The position numbers and the translations under genes are program-made. A stretch of DNA of 44,483 nucleotides from Thermoleophilaceae bacterium (GTDB lineage Bacteria; Actinomycetota; Thermoleophilia; Solirubrobacterales; Thermoleophilaceae). The stretch is taken from assembly GCA_016929195.1 (NCBI GenBank), contig JAFGJG010000112.1, forward strand, positions 1-44,483. Reading direction: 5' to 3'. The notes under the pieces were generated by a model. The model did no database searches. It saw only the letters and a list, made by a program, of their open reading frames with translations, and was not told the origin of the DNA. Position 1 is the stretch's first letter; each line of letters opens with the position of its first letter. Shown one piece after another: positions 7,286 through 14,040 of this stretch.

Positions 7286-9240
7286 GGCGCGCCCACCACG
7301 GCGACCACGAGCCCGGACGGCAGCTCCGTGGGCGCGAACGCGAGGCGCCCGAGGACGTCGGCGCCGGCGAGCAGCGTCATGCCCAGCACGATCGCCAGCG
7401 GCAGCAGGCGGCGGTGCCCGCCCCCGGCCACGAGCCGGGCCGCGTGCGGTGCCATCAGGCCGACGAACGCGATCGCGCCCGTGACCGCCACCGCCGCTGC
7501 GGCCAGCGATGCGCCCAGCGCGAGCAGCCCGATGCGAACGCCCCGGAGGCGCAGCCCGAGTGCCGCCGCCGCATCGTCGCCCAGCGCGAGCACGTCGAGG
7601 CGGCGCACCGCCAGGAGCGCGAGCGGCAGCAGGACCGCGGCCGGAACCGCAAGCAGCGTGAGCTCGTCCCAGCCGCTCGCGTAGGTCGAGCCGGCCAGCC
7701 ACGCGACCGCCACGCCCGCCTCGGGCTGGGCATCCAGCAGCATCAGGGCCGTGACCGCGGTGCACGCCGCCGTGACGGCGAGCCCGGTGAGCGCCAGCCG
7801 CGACGGTGAGGCGCTGCGCGGGCCGGCCAGGAGCAGCACCACCGCGAGCGCGCCGACGCCGCCGGCGAAGGCGGCGAACGGGAGCAGGCCGGACGGAGCT
7901 TCCGGGAAGGCCAGGAGAACGGCGAACGCCCCGAGCGAGCCGCCGCCGGTCACACCGAGGAGGTCCGGGCTGGCGAGCGGGTTGCGCACCACCCCCTGCA
8001 TCAGGACGCCGGCGGCCGCCAGGCACGCGCCGGCGAGCAGCGCCACGGCGAGCCGAGGTCCACGGAGGTCGAACGCGATCTCGGCCAGCGGGCCGCCCTG
8101 ACCCGCCACCGCGCGCGCCATCTCGGAGACGCTCACCTCGAGCTCGCCCAGGCACAGCGACGCCGCGGCCGCGGCCGGCAGGAGCAGCAGCAGCGCGAGG
8201 GCGAGACGCGGCCGTCGCCGCGCCGCCGCGCGCGCGGGCTCTGCCACGGCTCCGGTCTCAGCGGGCAGGCGCCGCGCCAGCGCGACGAGGACGGGCGCGC
8301 CGATCAGCGCGCAGACGATCCCGGCCGGGGTCTCGCTCTCCGTGCCGAGCAGGAGGCGCGCCGCCACGTCGGCGGCGAGCACGATCGCGGCGCCCCACGG
8401 CACGGCCACGGCCAGCAGCTCCAGATGGTTGCGCGGGCGCGCCGCGCGCGCTGCGAACGCCGCCAGGAGGCCGGCGAAGCTGATCGGTCCCGCGACCGCG
8501 ACCGCGGCCGCCGCGAGCACCGCCGCGGCGAGGCCGGCGGCGGCCTGCACGCGCCCGGCGTGCTGGCCGAGCGAGCGCGCGGCGGCCTCCCCGAGCACGG
8601 CCACGTCGAGCGGGCGCGCCAGCAGCAGCGCCGCAAGCAGCCCGGCAGCCGCCGCGGGCGCGGCGGCGGTGACCGTCCCCCACCCGAGCTGCATCAGCGA
8701 GCCGGCGCCCCAGAGGAACAGCCCGCCGGTCTCGGTCTCGCGCACCAGCCGGATCGCGGCGGTCACCGCCGACAGCGCGAGGCTCACGGCCATGCCGGCG
8801 AGCAGCAGCCTCACCGGCCCGGCCCGGCCCACCGCGGCCAGGGCACCCACGAGCAGCGCGCCCGCAAGCACTCCGCCGAAGGCGGCGGCGATCGTCGTGC
8901 CGGCCGTGGCGGTGGATGCGTACGCCGAGATCGCGGTCACGGCGAGCGCACCGCCCGCGGTCAGGCCGAGGATGCCCGCGTCCGCCAGCCGGTTGCGCGT
9001 GACCGCCTGCAGCAGCACCGCCGCCGCCGCGAGCGAGCCGCCCGCGAGCGCGCCCGCGGCGGCCCGCGGCAGGCGGATGTCCTCGACGATCGCGCGGTCG
9101 AGCGCGCGGCCGCCGCCCGTGAGCGCCGACAGCGCCTCGGACACCGTCATCCCGCCCTGCCCCTGAAGCACATCGGCAAGCGCGGCGAGCAGCGCCGCGG
9201 CGACGCCGGCGGCGGCCACCGCCGCCGCCCGCCCGCTCAC
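7240..9240 (-). CDS. Fused double permease of a metallophore ABC transporter (FhuB-like), copy 1
   Basis: About 666 residues, twice the usual FecCD length: two FecCD permease halves in one chain, as in E. coli FhuB. Each half has the family pattern: LPRAAAGALAGGSLAAAAVLLQAVTRN with GILGLTAGGAL in the N-terminal half, and GPRLAVALLAGACLAAAGVLMQGVVRNPLASPDLLGVTGG in the C-terminal half. The coupling segment APHAARLVAGGGHRRLLPL and the closing ELPSGLVVAVVGAPYLGWLL are FecCD hallmarks. The start is the GTG at 9238-9240, overlapping the stop of the binding-protein gene as GTGA. It probably imports a ferric or other metal chelate across the cytoplasmic membrane with the FhuC-like ATPase. Confidence 0.93.
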   Translation of the reverse strand: MSGRAAAVAAAGVAAALLAALADVLQGQGGMTVSEALSALTGGGRALDRAIVEDIRLPRAAAGALAGGSLAAAAVLLQAVTRNRLADAGILGLTAGGALAVTAISAYASTATAGTTIAAAFGGVLAGALLVGALAAVGRAGPVRLLLAGMAVSLALSAVTAAIRLVRETETGGLFLWGAGSLMQLGWGTVTAAAPAAAAGLLAALLLARPLDVAVLGEAAARSLGQHAGRVQAAAGLAAAVLAAAAVAVAGPISFAGLLAAFAARAARPRNHLELLAVAVPWGAAIVLAADVAARLLLGTESETPAGIVCALIGAPVLVALARRLPAETGAVAEPARAAARRRPRLALALLLLLPAAAAASLCLGELEVSVSEMARAVAGQGGPLAEIAFDLRGPRLAVALLAGACLAAAGVLMQGVVRNPLASPDLLGVTGGGSLGAFAVLLAFPEAPSGLLPFAAFAGGVGALAVVLLLAGPRSASPSRLALTGLAVTAACTAVTALMLLDAQPEAGVAVAWLAGSTYASGWDELTLLAVPAAVLLPLALLAVRRLDVLALGDDAAAALGLRLRGVRIGLLALGASLAAAAVAVTGAIAFVGLMAPHAARLVAGGGHRRLLPLAIVLGMTLLAGADVLGRLAFAPTELPSGLVVAVVGAPYLGWLLLRGRAVAA

Positions 9241-10136
9241 CTGACGAGCGCGCCGGTGATCCGCTGGGCGAGGACGCGCGTGGCGAGCGGCCCGCCGAAC
9301 GGCCACGTGTTTCCCGGCACGGTGCGGGCCCGGCCGTTGCGCGCCAGCGCGAGCTCGGTCCAGGCGTCCTGCTCCTGGATGCCGCGGATGATGTCGCTGA
9401 ACTGCCTCGGGTAGGCGAACACGAACCAGTTGCGCTCGACCTTCCGGAGCTGCTCGATGCCGCCCTCCGTGTACCCGTAGTGGCGCGGCTTCGCGGTCCA
9501 CGCGTTGCGGAGGCCGAGGCGCCGGAGCACGGCGGCCGTGACGGAGTTGTCCGTGAACAGGCGCAGCCCCGGCGCCGCGAGGGTGCCGCCCGCCATCCCC
9601 ACCGTCACCTTGGCGCGCGCGAGGCCCGCCTTCTTCAGCCGCTTGCGGAGCGGGGCGTAGGAGCGGTCGAGGCTGCGGATCACCGCGTCGGCCCGGGCCC
9701 GCCTTCCGACGGCCTTCGCAACCTGGCGCAGCTCGTCGAGCATCACGCGGTACTGCGTGTCGCGCCCCTGCTTCTGCGGGAATGGATTCATGATCTTCAC
9801 GCGGGCGATCTCGCGCAGCTGGTCCAGGCTGCGGACGATCCGGCCCTTCGGCGCGATGATCAGGTCGGGCTCGAGGGCGGCGATGCGCTCCAGGCTCGGC
9901 TCCGTGCGCGTACCCACGTCCTTCACGCCGGCCGGGACCTGCACCGGCGTCCAGTCCTCCATCCCCTTGATGTCGGCGATCCCCACCGGCCTGACGCCCA
10001 CGGCCAGCAGGTCCTCGGCGTAGTTCCACTCGATCGCGACCACGCGCTTCGCCGGGCCGGCGCCGGCGGGCGCGGCGGAGAAGGCGGCGACGAGGGCGAG
10101 AGCGGCCCCGAGGGCCAGGGTCAGTCGTGGACGCAT
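9237..10136 (-). CDS. Metallophore-binding protein (FhuD-like), copy 1
   Basis: 299 residues from ATG 10134-10136, supported by GGAGG nine bases upstream; the signal peptide follows (RLTLALGAALALVAAFSAAPAGAG). The mature part opens with KRVVAIEWNYAEDLLAVGV and RPVGIAD, the FhuD arrangement of EW, LLAxG and GIAD, then DVGTRTEPSLERIAALEPDLII, the standard type III binding-protein lobe. It should capture a hydroxamate-type siderophore or another metallophore. It has no cysteine at all, so it cannot be a lipoprotein, unusual for a binding protein of a Gram-positive organism. It is first in the fhuD-fhuB unit and lies behind the tandem boxes at 10168-10195. Confidence 0.92.
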   Translation of the reverse strand: MRPRLTLALGAALALVAAFSAAPAGAGPAKRVVAIEWNYAEDLLAVGVRPVGIADIKGMEDWTPVQVPAGVKDVGTRTEPSLERIAALEPDLIIAPKGRIVRSLDQLREIARVKIMNPFPQKQGRDTQYRVMLDELRQVAKAVGRRARADAVIRSLDRSYAPLRKRLKKAGLARAKVTVGMAGGTLAAPGLRLFTDNSVTAAVLRRLGLRNAWTAKPRHYGYTEGGIEQLRKVERNWFVFAYPRQFSDIIRGIQEQDAWTELALARNGRARTVPGNTWPFGGPLATRVLAQRITGALVR

Positions 10137-10167
10137 TCGCGGGATCCTCCGGGGCGTTCGGTGGCTC

Positions 10168-10195
10168 TTAGGCAACCCTAATTAGGCTACCCTAA
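10168..10195. promoter_or_regulatory. Tandem metal-regulator boxes, site 2
   Basis: Two abutting 14-base palindromes: TTAGGCAACCCTAA (10168-10181) and TTAGGCTACCCTAA (10182-10195). They fill the core of the divergent region between the FhuD-like gene (ATG at 10136, minus) and the PKD-ExbB-DUF2149 operon (TTG at 10203, plus). On the minus strand TAGGGT in the box plus six bases predicts a transcript start about 33 bases before the FhuD ATG, leaving room for its GGAGG. On the plus strand TAGGCT predicts a start about 8 bases before the TTG. The abutting arrangement is repeated at 32574-32601. Confidence 0.82.
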
Positions 10196-10202
10196 CCGCG
10201 CT

Positions 10203-11318
10203 TTGCGCTGCCTCACGGCCCTCGCCACGACCGCCGCCCTGCTCGCGCCCGCCGCCGCCGCGAGCGCCGAGCCCGGAGTGTCCGTCGAGCTCCCCGAGCG
10301 GACCGTGTTCCTCTCCGCGGACGAGCTCGCCGCCGACGCCGACGTGCCCGCGACCGAGTACACCCTGCGAGCCGAGGGCGGTCAGGCCACACGCGAGACA
10401 CACGCAGGCATCTCACTGGGGCGGCTCGTGGCGCTCGCGGGCGGCAACCCCGACGTGGTCGCCGGCGTGACCGTCTCCGCCGGGGATCGGGAGAGCTACC
10501 TGCCGGGCGCCGACCTCGCCGATCCGCCGCCCTTCCCCGAGGGCCCCGCGCTCGTGTGGGTGGAGGGGGACGTGACGGGCTACCTGCGTCCCGTCCGCGA
10601 CGACGCCGACGTGAACTCGGGTGACCGGCTCACGAGCGAGCCCGGCGCGTCCCTCACCGTCGCGGTGCAGACGGGCGCGCTGCTCGAGGTCACGGCCGGC
10701 AGCGACCGCGAGAGGGTCGCCCCGCGCAAGCCCGTGGGCTTCTGGGCGTCCGCGCTGGGCGGCGAGGGCGGCGAGCAGCTCACCTACCGATGGCGCTTCG
10801 GGGACGGGACCACCGCCACCGGGCAGGAGGTGCGCCACGCCTACAGGCGCCCCGGCCGCTACCGCGCGTCGGTCTCCGTCATCGGGGACGGACGCTCCGG
10901 CGGGACCTCGGAGGCGGTCACCATCACCGTCGGCAAGCCGCCGGCCGAGGCGGCCGGCGACGGCCGCGGCGGCGGCGGCGGCGGGAAGGACGAGGGGACG
11001 GCCTCGGGGGCCTTCGACGGCGGCTCCGGCTCCACGGGTGCGAAGGCCGGTCCCGGATCGACCAGGCCGAAGGCGAGGCCCCGGGCCGCGCCGGAGCCGA
11101 CCGCGCCGGGGCGACGCGTGAGCGGCCGCCTGCTCGACGAGGCGGCGACCGCGGCACCGCCCGCGCTCGGCGCCGCCACGGGGACGGCAGGCGCGGTGAA
11201 GGCCGCCGGGGGGGAAGCCCCCGGGGCCCTGCCGCTGGCCGGCATCGCCGCGATCGGGCTGCTCGCCGCCGGAGCCTTGCTCGAGCTGCGGCCGCGGCGC
11301 CGAACCCACCCGGCATGA
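10203..11318 (+). CDS. Membrane-anchored PKD-domain surface protein of the metal-uptake operon
   Basis: 371 residues from TTG 10203; an in-frame stop in the operator leaves no earlier start. Layout: signal peptide (1-22); an N-terminal beta-rich domain (25-160) with ISLGRLVALAGGNPDVVAGV and EGDVTGYLRPVRDDADVN that I cannot assign firmly; a PKD domain (about 165-244: TYRWRFGDGTTATGQEVRHAY then RRPGRYRASVSV); a 95-residue Gly/Pro/Ala/Lys linker (245-340); one membrane helix (343-361, LPLAGIAAIGLLAAGALL) and a basic tail. The protein thus stands outside, tethered by a flexible stalk. It overlaps the ExbB-like gene as ATGA. A stalked anchor beside an ExbB-type motor could play a TonB-like or substrate-handing role; that is inference. 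Confidence 0.85.
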   Translation: MRCLTALATTAALLAPAAAASAEPGVSVELPERTVFLSADELAADADVPATEYTLRAEGGQATRETHAGISLGRLVALAGGNPDVVAGVTVSAGDRESYLPGADLADPPPFPEGPALVWVEGDVTGYLRPVRDDADVNSGDRLTSEPGASLTVAVQTGALLEVTAGSDRERVAPRKPVGFWASALGGEGGEQLTYRWRFGDGTTATGQEVRHAYRRPGRYRASVSVIGDGRSGGTSEAVTITVGKPPAEAAGDGRGGGGGGKDEGTASGAFDGGSGSTGAKAGPGSTRPKARPRAAPEPTAPGRRVSGRLLDEAATAAPPALGAATGTAGAVKAAGGEAPGALPLAGIAAIGLLAAGALLELRPRRRTHPA

Positions 11319-11962
11319 ACGCACTCGCAGCGCTCGAGAACGACGTCATCTTCCACGTGGCCGAGGCGCTGCGGGTGCCCGTGCTAGTGCTGACGATGGC
11401 GGCGCTCGCCGTCGTGCTCGTCGAGCTCGGGGCGTTCTGCGTCGAGCTGGTGCGCCGGCGGCGGCGCGACTACGGGCGGCTCGAGACCGCCGTGACACAC
11501 GCCAGCGCGGTCCTCCGCGAGCGCGGCGACCGGGCCTCGGCGCAGGCCATCGTGGGCGACGTGGCCTGGAGCGCCCCGATGGCGAGCACGCTCGACTTCC
11601 TCGTGGCGCAATGGGCGCTGCCCGGCGGCGAGGCGCGGATGGCCAAGGCGCTCGCCGACTTCGACTTCGGCTCGCTGCGGCGGCTCGAGCGCACGCGCCT
11701 GCTCGTGCGGGCGGGGCCAGCGCTCGGGCTCATGGGAACCCTGATCCCGCTCTCCCCCGCGCTCGCCGGGCTCGCGGCGGGCGACGTGCAGGAGCTGTCC
11801 GAGAACCTGCGCGTGGCTTTCAGCGTGACGGTGCTCGGCCTGCTCGTGGGCGCGGTGGCCTTCGGGATGTCGCTCGTCCGCGACCGTCTCTACGGCCAGG
11901 ACCTCTCGGACCTCGAGTTCGTGGCCAACGCGCTCACGGCCGGCCCGGAGCCGCGCGCTTGA
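11315..11962 (+). CDS. MotA/TolQ/ExbB-family proton channel subunit
   Basis: 215 residues. Membrane helix 1 is at about 20-45 (VPVLVLTMAALAVVLVELGAF), followed by a cytoplasmic stretch rich in Arg. The MotA_ExbB core comes next: RAGPALGLMGTLIPLSPAL (about 133-151), then the LSENLRVAFSVTVLGLLVGAVAFGMSL pair (about 163-189), which matches the family pattern PxLGLxGTVxGM...AF...T..GL. These proteins form proton-conducting pentamers that drive TonB, Tol or flagellar machines. It is coupled to the PKD gene upstream (ATGA) and to the DUF2149 gene downstream (TTGA). ExbB homologues next to FhuBD-like genes usually energise outer-membrane receptors, none of which is seen here. Confidence 0.88.
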   Translation: MNALAALENDVIFHVAEALRVPVLVLTMAALAVVLVELGAFCVELVRRRRRDYGRLETAVTHASAVLRERGDRASAQAIVGDVAWSAPMASTLDFLVAQWALPGGEARMAKALADFDFGSLRRLERTRLLVRAGPALGLMGTLIPLSPALAGLAAGDVQELSENLRVAFSVTVLGLLVGAVAFGMSLVRDRLYGQDLSDLEFVANALTAGPEPRA

Positions 11963-12288
11963 TCCCGGTCAGCCGGCGGGCCCGCGGCCACCCCGACCGC
12001 GGCGGCGACCCGCTCGACGGGCTGGTGAACCTGTTCGACCTCGGCATCGTGCTCGCGGTCGCCTTCCTGCTGGCGACGCTCTCGTCGCTGAAGCTGTCGT
12101 CCCTGCTCACGGACGAGGACGTGACGGTCGTGCGCAGCACCGAGGACTCGAGCACCGTCATCGTGAAGCGCGGGCAGAAGGTGCGCGCCACCCGCCTCGA
12201 GGGCCGCCGCGTGGTCGGGCGCGGCGAGCGGATCGGCTCGGTCTACCGCCTGTCGGACGGCAGGACGGTCGTGGTGGAGGGCCGGTGA
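11959..12288 (+). CDS. DUF2149 family protein, likely ExbD-like partner of the proton channel
   Basis: 109 residues from TTG 11959-11961, overlapping the ExbB stop. A short cytoplasmic N-terminus ends in GDPLDGLVNLFDLGIVLAVAFLLATLSS: one membrane helix entered by Asp27. ExbD, TolR and MotB have the same layout, with a single helix and an essential Asp near its start. The outside part (about 50-109) holds two small strand-rich segments, VTVVRSTEDSSTVIVKRGQ and ERIGSVYRLSDGRTVVVEGR. The N-terminal DPLDGLVNLFDxGIVLAVAFLLA pattern is what I know as DUF2149 (found in methanogens next to ExbB-like and CobN-like genes). I infer that it is the stator partner of the 11315-11962 product. Confidence 0.82.
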   Translation: MIPVSRRARGHPDRGGDPLDGLVNLFDLGIVLAVAFLLATLSSLKLSSLLTDEDVTVVRSTEDSSTVIVKRGQKVRATRLEGRRVVGRGERIGSVYRLSDGRTVVVEGR

Positions 12289-13145
12289 GCGCCGCCCGGC
12301 ACACCTATGGCGAGAGCGCGTTCGCGGAGACGCCCGACGGCCGCCGGCTCCACTACATGGAGGCCGGGCGCGGAGCGCCGGTGGCCGTCTTCGAGTCGGG
12401 CATGGGGATCTCGCGGTCGACCTGGGGCCTCGTCCAGCCGCGCGTGGCCGAGCACGTGCGAGCCGTGGTCTACGACCGCGCCGGGCTGGGCCGCAGCGAC
12501 CCGGACGCCGAGCCGCGCACGCTCGAGCGGCTGGCCGCGGACCTCGGCGCGCTGCTGACGGCGCTCGGCCCAGGCCCGTTCGTGCTCGTCGGGCACAGCT
12601 GGGGCGGCCCCGTCGTCCGGCGCGCCGCCGCCGCGGACCCGAGCCGCATCCGCGGGCTCGTGCTCGTCGACCAGACGGACGAGAACTGCGACCTCTACTT
12701 CTCGCCCGCCGGCCGCAGGCGCTTCGCGAGCGCGCGTGTCCTCACGCCCCCGGCGGCGCGCGTGGGCCTGTACCGGCTGGCGGGAAGCCGGCCCGGACGG
12801 GTCCAGCCGCCGGACGTGGCCGCCGAGCACCGCGCGGAGGACTTCACACCGCGCGCGGCCAGGGTCATGGCGGCCGAGCTGGCGGCCTTCACCGACGAGC
12901 TGAGCGCGCTCCGCGCGCACCCGCCCGCGCTGGGCGACATCGAGGTGAGCGTCATCTCGGGGACGAAGCCCACGCGCGCCGACAAGAAGGTCCGCACCGC
13001 CGTGACCGCAGCCCACCGCGAGACCGCGGAGGCCCTGGCGGGCGGCCGCTTCGTCGAGGCGGCCGGCTCGGCGCACCTCGTGATGTTCGACGAGCCCGGC
13101 GTGATCGTCGGGGAGATCCTCGAAATGGTTGACAAGGAGTCCTGA
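12285..13145 (+). CDS. Alpha/beta hydrolase in the metal-uptake operon
   Basis: 286 residues from GTG 12285-12287, overlapping the DUF2149 stop as GTGA. Alpha/beta hydrolase fold: YDRAGLGRSDPD (63-74) after strand 4, nucleophile elbow VGHSWGGP with Ser105, and a C-terminal AGSAHLVMFDEP carrying the likely catalytic His. No signal peptide, so cytoplasmic. It ends in TGATG with the next FhuD-like gene. Its place between a motor operon and a binding protein fits an esterase that opens an imported ester- or amide-type metallophore to release metal, but alpha/beta hydrolases are very diverse and this is only context. Confidence 0.9.
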   Translation: MSAARHTYGESAFAETPDGRRLHYMEAGRGAPVAVFESGMGISRSTWGLVQPRVAEHVRAVVYDRAGLGRSDPDAEPRTLERLAADLGALLTALGPGPFVLVGHSWGGPVVRRAAAADPSRIRGLVLVDQTDENCDLYFSPAGRRRFASARVLTPPAARVGLYRLAGSRPGRVQPPDVAAEHRAEDFTPRAARVMAAELAAFTDELSALRAHPPALGDIEVSVISGTKPTRADKKVRTAVTAAHRETAEALAGGRFVEAAGSAHLVMFDEPGVIVGEILEMVDKES

Positions 13146-14038
13146 TGCGTCTCATCCGTCTCGCCCTGCTGCCGGCCCTGGCCGGCCTGGTCCTGCTGCC
13201 GGCCGCGGCCGCCGGCGCTCCCAAGCGCATCGTCTCGATCGAGTGGGAGAACACCGAGAACCTGCTCGCGCTCGGGATCAAGCCGGTGGGGATCGCGGAC
13301 GCGGAGACCATGAGCACCTGGACTCCCATCGTGCCGCCGAAGGCCACCGACGTGGGCTCGCGCATCGCGCCGAACATCGAGCGCATCGCCTCGCTCGAGC
13401 CGGACCTGATCGTCGTCACGACCCGCGGGGGGGCGCCGCCCTTCGTCCGCCAGCTGCGCCAGATCGCCAAGACCCTCGTGCTCGACCAGTACGCGGGCAA
13501 GCGCACGGACGGCTCGCTCTACGACGCGATGATCAGGGGCCTCCGGCGGACCGCCGCCGCGGTGGGCCGGCGCGCGCGCGGCGAGACCGTGATCCGCTCG
13601 CTCGAGAGCACCTACGCCAAGCTGCGCAAGCGCATCAAGCGAAAGGGCCGGGCCGGTGACAGGGTCGTCTTCTCATACCCCTGGGGCGCCCCCGGCCGCC
13701 CGATGGTCCAGCTCGCGACGGACAACGGCATGCCCGCGACGGTGCTCCGCCGCCTCGGGCTCCGCAACCCGTGGCACGGCCAGCGCGGCCGGTACGGCTT
13801 CACCCGCATCTCGCCGGAGGGCCTCGTGAAGGTCCAGAAGGCCGATTGGGTGCTGTTCCCGCTCGCGCGCGAGTTCAGGGAGGAGTTCGGCCAGGTCACC
13901 TCGCAGCCGTTCTTCAACCGGCTCGACTTCGTGAAGCGGGGGCGCTTCCGCACGCTCGCCGGGAACACCTGGCCGTACGGCGGGCCGCTGTCGGCGAAGG
14001 TCCTCGCTCAGCGCGTGGCGGGCGCGATCACGCGCTGA
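13145..14038 (+). CDS. Metallophore-binding protein (FhuD-like), copy 2
   Basis: 297 residues; ATG 13145-13147 overlaps the preceding stop by one base and has AAGGAG 5-6 bases upstream. Signal peptide (RLIRLALLPALAGLVLLPAAAAGA), then KRIVSIEWENTENLLALGI and KPVGIADAE, the same EW/LLALG/GIAD signature as copy 1, and DVGSRIAPNIERIASLEPDLIVV. Both copies end almost identically (GNTWPFGGPL or GNTWPYGGPLSAKVLAQR), so they are paralogues. Like copy 1 it contains no cysteine and cannot be lipidated. It is the last gene of the PKD-ExbB-DUF2149-hydrolase operon and converges on its probable permease two bases away. Confidence 0.92.
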   Translation: MRLIRLALLPALAGLVLLPAAAAGAPKRIVSIEWENTENLLALGIKPVGIADAETMSTWTPIVPPKATDVGSRIAPNIERIASLEPDLIVVTTRGGAPPFVRQLRQIAKTLVLDQYAGKRTDGSLYDAMIRGLRRTAAAVGRRARGETVIRSLESTYAKLRKRIKRKGRAGDRVVFSYPWGAPGRPMVQLATDNGMPATVLRRLGLRNPWHGQRGRYGFTRISPEGLVKVQKADWVLFPLAREFREEFGQVTSQPFFNRLDFVKRGRFRTLAGNTWPYGGPLSAKVLAQRVAGAITR

Positions 14039-14040
14039 CC

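Noticed and set aside
9241-10029. Upstream extension of the first FhuB-like permease to about 929 codons
   Set aside because: The extra 260 codons are out-of-frame shadow of the FhuD-like gene; the GTG overlapping its stop gives the normal FhuB length.
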